Part shown: positions 1 to 12,000 of the stretch, piece by piece
How the letters are laid out: every line of letters starts with the position of its first letter
How positions within the stretch are numbered: position 1 is the stretch's first letter
Origin: Colocasia esculenta
Taxonomy: Eukaryota > Streptophyta > Magnoliopsida > Alismatales > Araceae
Direction of reading: 5' to 3'
Length of the DNA: 64,000 nucleotides
Assembly: GCA_014218235.1 (NCBI GenBank)
Contig: CM024755.1
Span: 162,619,941 to 162,683,940 of the forward strand
The notes under the pieces: generated by a model
What the model was told of the DNA's origin: nothing
Database searches by the model: none
Seen by the model: the letters and a program-made list of their open reading frames with translations, nothing else
Program-made: the position numbers and the translations under genes

Positions 1-9
1 ATAACACAA

Positions 10-104
10 CTATGGTTGTAACTTGGTGGTAAGGGTATCTCATGTTGGGTTTGTGGGGACCTTGGTTCGAATCCTAGCACTCCCAAATAAATTATTATTT
101 TTTG
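10..104 (+). repeat. tRNA-derived SINE-like unit
   Basis: A pol III-type promoter pair is visible. An A-box-like TAACTTGGTGG lies at 19-29 and a perfect B box GGTTCGAATCC at 64-74, spaced as in a tRNA. A T-rich tail follows around 87-110. The region is not a functional tRNA gene because no cloverleaf or acceptor stem can be drawn. It is best read as a plant SINE of the Au type or a similar family. The 5' end is close to the window edge, so the left boundary is approximate. Confidence 0.5.
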
Positions 105-129
105 TTTTCTAAAAACTTATTGCTGTAGG

Positions 130-392
130 CTGTAACTGATATCAAAACTTAATGTAAGGGACATGTAGGCGTACTGTAAGTGATATCAAAGGCTTACTAT
201 AAGTGATATTAAAGGCTTACTGTAAGTGATATTAAAAGTTTACTGTAAGTGATATGAATACTTCCTATAAACTCTATGTAAGCTTACTGTAAGTGATATC
301 AAAGACTTACTATAAGTGATATTAAAGACTTACTGTAAGTGATATGAAGACTTACTGTAAGTGATATCAAAGTTTATTGTAAGCGATATATA
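130..392. repeat. 23-bp tandem repeat with internal palindrome
   Basis: About ten degenerate copies of a 23-bp unit run head to tail. Most copies contain CTTACTGTAAG or a one-base variant, which is itself an 11-nt palindrome, followed by TGATATCAAA or TGATATTAAA. The array is AT-rich and has no coding potential. The 393-1272 stretch beyond it holds no recognisable gene. It contains only a degenerate cluster of GATCCGGATC-like words at about 1030-1160. Confidence 0.7.
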
Positions 393-1272
393 CACTAAGT
401 ATAATGAATGTAAGTCTACATAGGAAAAGATCAGACGAAAGAATGACAAAATAGGAAAAAGTTGATGTTAAAAGGCCGACTCGTCTTCCAAGACTCATAA
501 ATGCTGAGAAACTAAAAGTAAGGGCTAGAAATTAAACAACACAAAAAAGAAATGACTATATGATTTCTAGTCTTCTGACAGGGACTATAAATTAAATCAA
601 CTTTCTGAAAATGACTTCTAATTAATTTTTCCTAATTTATACTACAATTACGGACACCTTACACAGAACAAACAGTGGGATGAATGTGGTGCATACATAT
701 GAACATCGGTGATTTTATATCCACAATAGTTTCTTTTTGGCGCAAATTTTCCTTTCAAGAATGAGGACAGGTATGCATGCTTGGGCTTTAATGGATACAC
801 CTGCATGTTAGAATGTGATGTAATAGGCATCGAAGGTTACATTCCAAAGTTTTACGTGTTATCAAAAAAAATAAAAGGTGACTGGGAGGATTTATTTGTG
901 CCACAGCACAGCCAGTCTGGAACGTAGGTGGTCTTTAGCCGCCAACTATAAATGAACGGTGTTTCTTGAGTGGGTTTCAAACAGCCTGGTTCCTTAGGCC
1001 AATCTGGGATTCTTGGCCCAAACTCCAGGAAGTCGAATTCGGATCTTGACCCATATCCGAACTTTTAATTTCGAGTCATGATCTGAATCCGGATCTAAAA
1101 TATGCCCCAATTCTAGATCTGAATCGGATCCGGATCATGTGCTTTCTGATCTAAGTTCGGATCACTAAAGATCTGCCCTGGACCCAATCTGTAAACAGAG
1201 GTGACCTTACTGCATGAATAAAGCCGTAAAAATACCCTCGTAGGTATTATCAAATAAGTGCAACAGCCCTTT

Positions 1273-1824
1273 TAGAGGTGGTAATAGGTCGAGTTTGAGT
1301 TGGTTCAGATCTAATTCGGTCTCTAATCAATCGATTCGGATCCAATCTGATCCGGGGTAAGGTCCGATTTTTTAAAATTTGGTCCGACCATGAAAGATTA
1401 GGTAAGACTCAGGCTGACTCGATTTTACTTTTTTAAAAATATTCTTATTATTTTTTATTTTTTACAATAAAATTAGTATTCATTGAATCAAATTGTTATA
1501 AAATAAATATTAGACTAATCTAAATAAATTTATTTTTAATTGTTACAAATGTGAAATAAATATTAAATTATTAAATATAACTCTACAACATAATTTTCAA
1601 TTCAAAATTTTAGAATATTAGAATTATCGTCGTGTCATTTATTTATTTATTTATTTTTAAATTATTGGGCCACTGGGCCACCCGAGGCCGGCCGAGCCAA
1701 GTCCGGCCTAACCTTACTCCGGACCGGGCTCAAAATTTAAAGAAGTTAAAATATCCGATCCAAATCTGTGTAAAATCGGGTCGGGTCACCGAGTTTTCAG
1801 CCCGGCCCGGCCCAGACACCCCTA
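1273..1824. mobile_element. hAT-type non-autonomous element
   Basis: The ends are short inverted repeats: TAGAGGTGG on the left and, read on the other strand, TAGGGGTGT on the right. The 8-bp flanks AGCCCTTT (1265-1272) and AGCCCCTT (1825-1832) differ at one base and look like a target-site duplication, which is diagnostic of hAT insertion. The interior is AT-rich and then G/C-rich, with no transposase. The 1825-2600 stretch that follows is AT-rich intergenic DNA without a supportable gene. Confidence 0.5.
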
Positions 1825-2016
1825 AGCCCCTTCCATCTTTCTTGTCTTCTTGAATGATCTCAAAAAATTCTTTAAAAATATAATTTAACTATTAATTGTG
1901 AATAATTAACTGAACCTTGCTAAAGTAAATACATCAGAAGATAATATAGAAACGAGAAAGATTTATTACACTTGCGCAATTATAGTTACTATACTTACGT
2001 AGTGACGTAATAGTTT

Positions 2017-2030
2017 ACGTGACGTCACGT
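2017..2030. promoter_or_regulatory. Palindromic ACGT cluster (bZIP-type site)
   Basis: ACGTGACGTCACGT is a perfect 14-bp palindrome. It overlaps a CRE/C-box core (TGACGTCA) with CACGT half-sites. Further ACGT cores (TACGTA, TGACGTAA) lie within 25 bp upstream. Plant bZIP factors bind such elements. It is about 1 kb upstream of the importin start codon, so a role in that promoter is only inferred. Confidence 0.4.
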
Positions 2031-2827
2031 GAGTTGGTGGGCAAGACATGCAGTAGCGAACGACGGTAATTGACGGCAGATGATGCCAGATAATTATTTC
2101 TAATTTAAAGTTATTATTTTTTAGTTTAAAATAACTATTAAAAATTTAATCGATATTTTTAAATTATAAGAGAAGTATTTTTGACTCTAAAAATAACATT
2201 TATGATCCTAAATTATACCTGTAAGAATATAATCAATAATTTTAAAACTTTAAGGGTTAAATTTTTGAGTCTAAAATTTATATTTATAAAACTAAGTTAT
2301 TATAAAAGCCTAATCATTATTTTAAACCTTCAGTTTAATATTTTAAAGTCTAAATTTTCTATTGGTGGACCAAAAACTTTAAATTTTAAAGCCTACCGTA
2401 ACTTGTTGGGTCCGCCACCACCGTTCGCTCGCTCGCGGTCATTCAATTAAATGGATGGGAGTAACACTAGAGGATGATATATTAGTAACATTTACTATTT
2501 ATGAATAATATATTTGATAATATTTTAGAATGATGACATATTTACAGTTTTTTATGTTAAAAATTCCAAATTTTATATTTGAGCGGCATCTCATTAGCCG
2601 GACCGCTGATCCCACACATCAGCAAAACGAAGGACTTACGAAAGACTTAAAAGATGCGGGGCCGGACAAAAGCATGTCTCTTCGTACTTTCATACCTACC
2701 CCCGGATCGCCCGATTGGGGAGCAAGAGAGATCCAGTGCGCGGGAGGGGGAAAGAGCCCCGCAACGCCAACTTCGTATCCACCAAGCGCGCACTGGCGTG
2801 CGCTGCCTTTTGGCGCCTTTCCCCACA

Positions 2828-2909
2828 TATAAAGCAAAGCTCTTCAAATCCCCCATCACCGCCAGCTCCCCCCAACTCCATCCCATCATTTTCTGCTCAA
2901 AAACCCTAG
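2828..2909 (+). promoter_or_regulatory. Importin-9 core promoter: TATA box and telo-box
   Basis: TATAAA is at 2828-2833, about 200 bp before the start codon. A pyrimidine-rich presumed 5' UTR follows from about 2860. A telo-box AAACCCTAG sits at 2901-2909, near the expected start of transcription. Telo-boxes are common in promoters or leaders of plant translation and growth-related genes. The exact start site cannot be seen. Confidence 0.5.
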
Positions 2910-3028
2910 CACCACCTCTCCATCTCTTCATCTCCCCCTCCTCCCCGCTATACGCGCTTGCCTGCCTCCGCCAGCTCTGCCTCTTGGCCCAGTCGGAACC
3001 CTTAACAGTTCGATCGGAGTGCCATTGT

Positions 3029-6000
3029 ATGGCCGCCGCGGCCTCCGTGGACCAGGACCAGCAATGGCTGCTCAGCTGCCTGACCGCTACCCTGGACACC
3101 AACCACGACGTCCGCAACTTCGCCGAGGCCTCCCTCCAGCAAGCTTCTCTCCAGCCCGGTATCACTCTCCGAGTGCCCATCTAGTCGATCTCTTTTGGTT
3201 CCGGCCTTTGCGATCCATCACATTCTTCTTTTTGCCGTGGTCGCAGTAATGGCTGATGTTGGGTGACGTACTGTTTTCCCCCGCAGGATTCGGGGTGGCT
3301 TTGGCTAGGGTTGCCGTCAACAAGGAGGTCCCTTTCGGGCTGCGCCAGATATCCTGCTGCTGTGGCTATTTGCTGTCTTTGAGATGTCTTATGATTTCGA
3401 CTGCCTTGTCTAGCCTTTTTCTTTTATGCTGTCTGGTATTCCTTTTTTGTTGGACTTGATGGCACTTACTTGGCGGCAGTCCTGCTTAAGCAATTCATCA
3501 AGCAGCACTGGAAGGAGGATGAGGAGGGTTCTGTGCACCCCGTTGTTTTGCCAGCAGAGAAGGTTTTTCTTTTTCACTTTGCTGAGATTTTCATCTCTGT
3601 TGTTCATATCTATAGTCATGTATATTGCTTTTCTGGTCAATTTGGTGATGGACCCATGAGGTGCTCTTTTATGAGATCTGCTTCAAAAGGTTAGTAATTT
3701 TGGTTAATTTTGCTGCCCCTTTAAATCTGCTTTTGCTCGTCACCAAAATGTCAGGCTTCCATACGCCAATTTTTGCTCTTCTCTTTGGATGATCCTCAAG
3801 GGAAAATACGAACAGCTATTGGCATGGCCATGGCGTCCATTGCACATTATGACTGGCCGGATGATTGGCCTGATTTACTGCCATTTCTGCTGAAGCTAAT
3901 CAGTGATGAATCTAATATAGGCGGAGGTAAAATCTCGGATATGTTCCCAACGCATATTCTTCAAATGTTTTTTCTTTAGTCTTGCAGATGTTCCCCGTTC
4001 TTTATCATGTATTCCTGAATTTTCCCCTCACTTTTTTTTCCCAGTTCGCGGGGCTTTAAGATGCTTGGCTCTTCTTTCTGATGATTTAGATGATACCGTG
4101 GTGCCAAAATTGGTGCCTATTCTCTTCCCGCAATTACACAGGATAGTTTCATCCCCTAATGTTAGTTTACCACTTCCCCCCTTTTTCATTTGATTATTCC
4201 ATTCAGATGAAATGAAAAACTTGATGCTAACATTAACCATTATGCCAGTAACTTGCTTTTCAATGCTGCTTGCTTCTTGTCCTTACAGAAATGATCTATT
4301 ATTACAACATGTACATGATGTTGTTACCACTGTCTATTGCTACATGTTCATTTCTGAACTCTTTGCTGCAGTGTTATGAAAAGGCATTGCGTGACAAAGC
4401 TCTGTCAATTGTTCACTCCTGCATTTCAGTTTTGGGCTCAATGAGTGGTGTCTTTAAGGTATGATGATGCTGTTCTATCTGTTTTTCTCTCTGTACAGCC
4501 TGGCCTTCGTATTAAGGTGAAACACTATCCATTCTAAAGTCTTGAGGTTATCCTGCCCCTTCAGACAGAAACCAGGGCATTGCTGATGCCCATGCTAAAA
4601 CCATGGATGGAGCAGTTTGCCATTATTTTGCAGCCACAGGTGTGTTCTGAAGATCCTGATGACTGGAGTATTAGAATGGAGGTAGGTCTTCTAGTTTTAC
4701 TAAAAATTCCTAGTGGCTGTACTTGATCATTTTGACATGACTATTTATTTGACTGGTTGCCAACTTTTTGATAATCAGGTACTGAAATGCTTAATCCAGT
4801 TTGTACAGAATTTTCCAGCCTTACAGAAGCAGAGTTTGCTGGCAAGTATAGACCATTCATTGTGATTACATCTAATAAAGCCTTTTACCGAATACTTATC
4901 CAATGTGATTTTGATTTCATGATTGAAATGTTTGGCCGTCTCTTCATGCAGTCATTGTGCAGCCTCTCTGGCAGACCTTTGTTTCATGTTTAAAAGTATA
5001 CCAATTATCCTTAATCCAAGGCATTGAAGATCCGTATTCAGGGAGGTTTGATTCTGATGGTGTAGAAAAAAGTCTCGAGTCTTTTGTTATACAGGTAAGA
5101 CTTCCTTCAAAGTTCTCTCCTTATGCTCTTTTTTTGTTTAAACACAACATGTCTCTACCTTTTTTTAACATAGTTGTATGTGAAAATGTGACATCAGGCT
5201 GACTCAGCATCATTGGGTTCTGAATGGGCAGTCATTTTGTTAGATAGTCTCATGTAAAGCCTCATTTTTCCCATCTCTCATCATCTTTACTGTTTCCAAT
5301 GAAACGTGATTGCCTTGTTCACCTAGGCAATGGGGTAGTGCTACATAAGACAGAAAGGCCTCATCTTCCCTCATCTTTGCATCACTGACCTAGGTGCTTG
5401 CCTATATTATCTATGCCTAATTCTTGCAGTTCTTAATTATGTGGTATTGCTTCCCTTATTCTTACTCATACCAAAGTGATTAAGGCTTCTTTGGATAATG
5501 TCTAGTGCCCTTTGTCCCAATGGACCTATGTATATTGGACATGATCTACACTTTTTTAATCCTTGCTTATCATTGATTGGTTGTCTTCCTTATTTTCCTT
5601 CTCCATTTTCTTTCTTCATGGTTATTTGATGAGGATTGAGAGCAATGGTAATGAAGCCAAAGTCCAGTGCTTATTTAGTTTGGCCCATTTGAAATTTTTT
5701 CTATTTTTTTGTATTTTTGGTGTGATTTTCGCACTATTTCTTGAGTCTAGGGTATATGGGCAAAGAGAGTCAGTTAGGGTTAGGGTTAGCCTAACACCTA
5801 TAAATAGTATTGTAATCTCACTTTTAGAAAGAATGAAGAATTAGAGTTGCAAAATTTCAAGAATTTTCTATTCTTTGTGATGGAGAAGAGAGGGCCTTGA
5901 GAAGTGACTCCCCAAGGTGGTCCCTGTGAAGGGGAGGGCACAACGCCTACATTCTCACCTCTATCCCCAACACCCATTATCTCCCGCATCAGTTTGGTAT

Positions 6001-9000
6001 TAGAGCCCTATTTCGACTTCTTCTATGGAGTTGAGATTCGATCCACACCACCGCAACTGATGTTCAACGCTGCCGCCATCTTCTTCTTTGTCTGCTCGCA
6101 ACCTGGCGCCCACTACGTCCAGCACCATTGTGACCTCAATCGCACACCCCCAGCTCGTGCCGGCTGTCCGCGAGCCCCCACCCCCCCATCAGAGCTGGCT
6201 CACGCCTGCGGCCGCCGCCTTGACTCACGCCCGTGGTTGCTTGAGCCTGCCACGCCTGCCATCGCGGATTCCACCTGCTCTCACAGTTGACTGCACCCAT
6301 GCTTGCTGTGTGTTACCGTTTCTTCCTCTGCCCGTGACGCTCAACAACTGCCCCGCCCTCACCTGCGTTGCCACCCCGCATCTGCCCCATCTCCCGTGCG
6401 GCCCTATACGTGGAGCCAGCAGCCTGTCGCGGACGTCTGTGTGACTCCACCACCACAAGCCGACGCCACACAGCCCCCCACCCCGCCCCTGCGGAGTCTT
6501 GTTTGCTGAGCTAGGGGTCTGGCCCATTTCGTTCCTCATCCGGCAGTAGTTATCTCATTCACGTCATCACATCTAGCAACAGTACTCCTCCCTGTTGGGG
6601 GCCGACAATAACAAAGGCTCCGGTCCTACTTTAGTTGGGAACCTCGATGTACTTTGGATTTGACATATTTTTGCCCAACAATAAGCGTGCAACTGTGGTT
6701 TTTGACGAGTGGCAATCGGGAAACTATATTCCCCAATCTATCGTAGACTCTCTCTCGAGAATGGGCGAGATTGTTGTTGAGGGTGATCAAGTTTTTGTGG
6801 AGTTCCACCGACATGTTAGAGGTGATAACACATTCAAACCATTTAAATATTTTGATGGAGCGTGATGCACTATTGGTTCTCGGAGTACCCACATCAATCT
6901 GGGATGAGAATGGGTGGCAGAGAGACATACTACCATAGACTTGGACCGGTCCTATTGCACTATTCAACCACCACATCTCAAGCATAAATTTCAATTTCCC
7001 AGCACAGAAGGATAGTTATTTCATAATATCATGAAGACACTTCAAGACTTGCTAGATAAGATTTTCACACCCTTTGTTGTTGTATGGGAACAAAGTTTGC
7101 TTGTCGATATTGGATTGGACTTGATAGATGATTCTGTATTCACTGTTGATTTATCATTTGAGAGTATGTTGATAGTTGTTCCCAATGATATGTGGGATCA
7201 GAGTTTGTTTCTTACTTTTGGGCTAGATTTGATTGATGATATACTATTTTCTGGTGGTCTATCGGGTGAGGCCAAGGATGGCAGTGTTGGTTTTGGTATC
7301 GATTTCAGACTGGCTGAAATCGATACAATTTCGGTTTTGTTTTGATCGGTTTTGGCCGTATCGGGCCATGGAATACAGAATCGGATTGGCCCCCGGATCG
7401 GTGGGGGCTGATCTGATTTGGATCGGGAGATCCGATCGATTCAGGGGAAGTCTGGCCGATCCTGGATCGACCAGACTAAAAAATGTTTTTTTGGATAAAT
7501 TGAGGAAAATTCAGAAAAAATAATAAAAACAGGAAACATCAGAAAAAATTCTGATAAGTTGACAAAACTACATTTACATACATTAAAAAGCAATCATACA
7601 TGCATTCATTCATAGTAGATGAACCATGAAAGTAAAGTTTTTGCATACTATAACACAAGAAAAAACATAAAATATCAAATATTGCTTACATTTCATGGAA
7701 GACTAATAATCTTGCCATCCAGACCTAGATTACTTGTCATCATATGGATTTTGATATCCATAAGCTTGATCGGTCATAGCCATAACCAAAGAGGGAATTT
7801 GCCAAGTCATGCAATCCCCTTTGAATCCCTCTTGGTGTATATGTTGACTTGAGCTTTCTCTGGATTTTGATGGGGCAGGACACCAAATGCCAAGCGGTTT
7901 ATATGTGCTTGTTGCTTCACTATGCTCTTGTTTTTGTGAAGGCCAAGGTCTCCATCCTCCTTGTACTCTAAGAGGTGAGTTGCTAATATCTGAATAAGGT
8001 AAAATGGAAGGCTGGGTATATGAGTAGACCTTGAACCATAGTCTAGCTCCCAAGGTGGCCATTCATAGGCTGCCTCATGTTGTTGTCCTTCATATCCCCC
8101 TTGTCCTTCTCCCCTGCCTCCTTGATGTTTCTGTTTCTTTGCACACAACTTGTAGTAAGCCCCATACCCAGGGAAGATCTTGGCGCAGTGTATCTTGCAT
8201 CTCCCTGACTAGCTCCTACTTCTGTGGCCCTAGTAGCAGCCCCATCATCATCATCATCATCATCACTAGGACCCTGTGTGGAGTCATCACTAACGAACTG
8301 GCCGTCGTGTATGTGTGGGCTGTGACAACTGAGATTCAGGTACAAGTGTCTCATCATCACTGGAGTGAGTGGATTGTTTAGTCAACACTCTCCTCTTCTT
8401 TTACCTGATATACATTAATTTTTCTTTCTCCTTGGCCCCTGAGCTTCTCTCTTTTTGTGTGGCAACTCTTCTTAATGCAGGTTGACTGGTAGGCACTCTA
8501 GATGTCTCTGGCAAAGTAGCTGAGTGCTGTGGTCTCTCTCGAGTAGTAACTGCTGAGACAAGGGAGTTGGGTCCTCCCTAACTCTGAGCTCTGGATCTCG
8601 AGCCTCTACTTCATCCAATTCTCCTTCTGCCCATGAGCGATCGTGAGGGTCAAACTTTGGAACATGTCTTTCTTGTCGTGTTTCCACCCATGCATTTAGT
8701 GGGTGTTCCTCATCGAGCAACTCATCAACATCAATGAGAGGTGATCGTTCCGCTCTGAAACGGAAACGTTTTGTCCAAAACTGAAACGTTTCGACCGAAA
8801 CTACCATCCATGGGTGAGGTTGATTGTGTCTCGCCTCTCCCTGATAGTTGGGATCATGCATTATTTGTGGAGTCTGGATTGGGTCGTATCTTTGAAGATA
8901 TGATTGATGCATCTCTCTTATGTCTCACTACCCCACTAGTTGATCAGTCTGTTGATGTTTTATTGTTGGAGCCTTCTCTAGTTGATTTGATATGACGGGA

Positions 9001-12000
9001 TTTCTGTGATTGACGTAAGTGACGACAGATCAAGATCCCTGATTTGATTTTCTGCACGGACCTCTGTGTTTATACCCTTGCGTTCGTCTTCATCTTGCTT
9101 CAACACTTCAAAATTTGAGAACGAATTTTTTCGAACCATGGGAGAATGATGGGGATCGAGGAGCTGCAGAAATGAAGCCAAATGTCCAATGCTTATTTTG
9201 TTTGGCACATTTGGAATCTTTTCTATTTTTCTGTAATTTGTTGGTGCGATTTTTCACACTATTTCTTGAGTCTAGGGGTGTATGGGTCAAAGAGAGTCAG
9301 ATTAGGGTTAGGGTGAGCCCAACTCCTATAAATAGTCTTGTAATCTCACTTTTCAAAAGAATGAAGAATTAGAGTTGCAAATTTCTCAGAAATTTGCCAT
9401 TCTTTGTGATGGAGAAGAGAGGGCCTTGAGAAGAGGCTCCCCAAGGTGGTTCCTGCGAAGGGGAGGGCAAGAAGCCTAACTCCCACATCTATCCCCTACC
9501 CCTTTCTGTCTCGCATCATTATTTATGGGAGAAGTTGCCTGCGCACTTTCCTGGGCTGTTGAGGCTGATGCGAGCCCCATGTTGGCTATCTTTCATCTTG
9601 ACTTTAATTACATATGTGCTTATGCCATATTTGATGATATCTGAATATTTTTTAACTTTATATATTCATATATTTTATAAGCATTGCCTCAAATATCTAG
9701 GTGATTGCCTACACACTTGAGGCAAGGTCCCCTTGCTATCCTCATGCCTCTTGACTACATAGACTATTCACTGATCTTTGACTTGTGATGTCCTACTTCG
9801 TGCATAATGATATCAACATGCTTTGGGTTTTGCTTTGATTCTTTAACTAACAAGGTGGGCTTCTAGTATCTGATTACATGATTCAATTTTTTTTGGTTCC
9901 AAGTTATTTGAACTTTTATTGACGGTTGTGGGGAACTCTCGATTGTCAAAGGTATGATCTTGATTTGGAAATGTCTTCTTTAATTAGTGATACCATATTG
10001 ATTTGGGACCCTGATTCTATTTTTTTTTATATATGCTTTTCATAGATTGTTGGAAGTAATGTCAAAGAGCTGGTGTTTTACTCGATGTCATTTCTTCAAA
10101 TGACAGAGGAACAAGTATGTATTTCCATGGAATCTGTCTGCAATAGTTGCTTTTTAGAAGGTCGTGCATAACCTAGCAAGAAATCCTGGTGTGTTTTACT
10201 TGAGTTGTATTTATAATGTCTAATTTGTCAAATTGTTGTATTCTTTACCTGATTTCTAAATGCTAGTTACTGAGAGCCATGTAGAGTCCTCTTTAAACCT
10301 GAATTTTAATTGGAAAGTGATGCTTGTCTTTTGTGCATTACATCAGATGATAATTCCAATGAATATGAATGGTTATCTCAGAATACAGTTTCATTCTAGG
10401 TATAGTCTATCCTTCTATTTTCTTCTGGAACGTGGCAAAGCTACAATTCAGTTTAAATAGTAAAAGTATAACAGAGGGAGCCAAAAACAGCTCGAGCAGG
10501 AGTACGATTTTCAGCACCAGTGATCTATCAAGATGATAGTATTGCCAGAGCACATATGTTGGATCAAAAGTGCAACAGATCAAGGCATGGTTCAACTACT
10601 TTTACTAAATCAGGGTAAGCCGATAGAGAGAGGGAGAGAGAGGTGTTGAGTGGGACAATAACTTAGGGGTAGGTTAATATTTTCCAAGCCTTAACTCTAC
10701 CATGGTTTACATAAACTGTTGCAACCTAACAGCAAGTGCATTTGTGATGAAATAAATGCAAATATAGGGTATACATGATGAGTGAAAGATTTGAGGGGCA
10801 TATGTGTTATTTCTATATATTTCATGGGAATATATGTATATGTAATTAGCCCATTTAAGTTTTGGACGTAAGTACCCTTATTAAAAGAAAAAAACTTTTG
10901 TTGTCACATTGTGGCAGAGAGACAGGAGAGATAAGAAAGATGAATATAGCAAGAGTTTATGGGAAATAAAGGGAGTTTGGGCCTTCTAAATTTTGATTAA
11001 AGGTTACTGCTAAATAAGTGATTTTGATGGTAATGGACGATGAAGACAGAATCATTTTTCAAGCATTGCATTTTTTTTAAAATTGTGGATGGTACCATGG
11101 GTATATTAAAGTAAAAAAGGAATTCAAGTATTGCAATGTAGTTAGGCTATTGAAGCAATATAAAAATAAGAGGCACAAGTCTGCAAATAAACTTGTAAGG
11201 AGAGTATTTTGCAAAGTTTGTAATTGTGATAACAATGCATCATAGTCAGAGTGGAGATTTTTTGAAGTGAGATTCACTTCAAATACTAGCAGATATTTTA
11301 AAAATTATGTGCTCACTGGCATCCTTGCCAATTCCTGTGGGAAAGTCCCTCTCATCTCCTATTTGTCCAACTCTCCTCAGAAAAAAGAAAGGTAGAAACC
11401 AAAGAAGACGTGGGGCAGGAGAGGAAGGGAAAAATGCAGTCTTCTGAGCTTCTAAAACATCTCATTTTCTTTATAATTGCTAATATTTGTCGTTGAGTCT
11501 TATTTCAACTAATCTCTACTCTGATTGTGATGCTTCATTATCAGACAGTTCAAATTTCCATATATATATATATATTGACTATAAGTCACTATTATATACT
11601 TTGTCTGTTCTACTGCACAAAATTTGCATCTCATTATTAAGCCAGCACATATTTACTTTCAAGATCCCTTAATTCATAGAGTAATACTTGCTACTCTATG
11701 GTGTGCAGGTTGTGCCTAATCATCTTAGAAACCCATCTATCATTAGTCCACATTAGATGATGGCACCTTGGGATTGCAGGGCCCATGTTTGTTTTTTGAT
11801 TTCTTTATAAAGATTTTTTGTGTGTGTCCAACTCTCATTATCCCATGTAGACCATATGTGGGTTTTCTAGATGACTAGGCACAAAGCACACCATTTTGTG
11901 CAACAACTATTATTCATCCATCAGATCCTCTTACCTTGCTCTTAGTGAAGAGGGCCATGTCTTTTTTTCTTCGTAATGTATTTCCAGATTTGGAAATTTT

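Larger units (their letters stand above)
5627..9518 (+). mobile_element. Non-autonomous LTR retrotransposon A (TSD TTATT)
   Basis: The 5' LTR is 5627-5991 and the 3' LTR 9147-9518. Both start TGATG and end CGCATCA. The element is flanked by the 5-bp duplication TTATT (5622-5626 and 9519-9523). A primer-binding site TGGTATTAGAGC, one base from the initiator-Met tRNA complement, is at 5995-6006. A polypurine tract GGGAGAA precedes the 3' LTR. TATA boxes TATAAATA are at 5799-5806 and 9327-9334. No gag or pol is present. The leader (6050-6500) is C-rich and proline-coding in several frames, as in element B at 23492-26361. Orientation follows the primer site and polypurine tract. Confidence 0.88.
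5095..9903 (+). other. Importin intron 9, expanded by an LTR element
   Basis: The intron is 4.8 kb. Subtracting the complete LTR element (3892 bp) and one TSD copy leaves about 0.9 kb. The flanking 5095-5621 and 9524-9903 stretches are AT-rich intron sequence with no other feature. Confidence 0.85.

Noticed and set aside
1..104. Functional tRNA gene at the window start
   Set aside because: A and B boxes are present but no acceptor, D or anticodon stems can be formed. A SINE-like origin fits better.
2654..3184. 176-codon plus-strand ORF over the promoter and exon 1, and the antisense 177-codon ORF
   Set aside because: The open frame runs through TATA box and 5' UTR and past the exon 1 donor. 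Homology supports only the importin frame from 3029.
3349..3480. GT-AG alternative for importin intron 2 (GT sites near 3357-3375, AG at 3479)
   Set aside because: Any such splice destroys the conserved LAAV residues, whereas AT-AC removal restores them with consensus U12 signals.
5773..5789. GTTAGGGTTAGGGTTAG as a telomeric tract
   Set aside because: Only two and a half units, of TTAGGG rather than the usual plant TTTAGGG, within the LTR of element A. A shorter version occurs in its other LTR.
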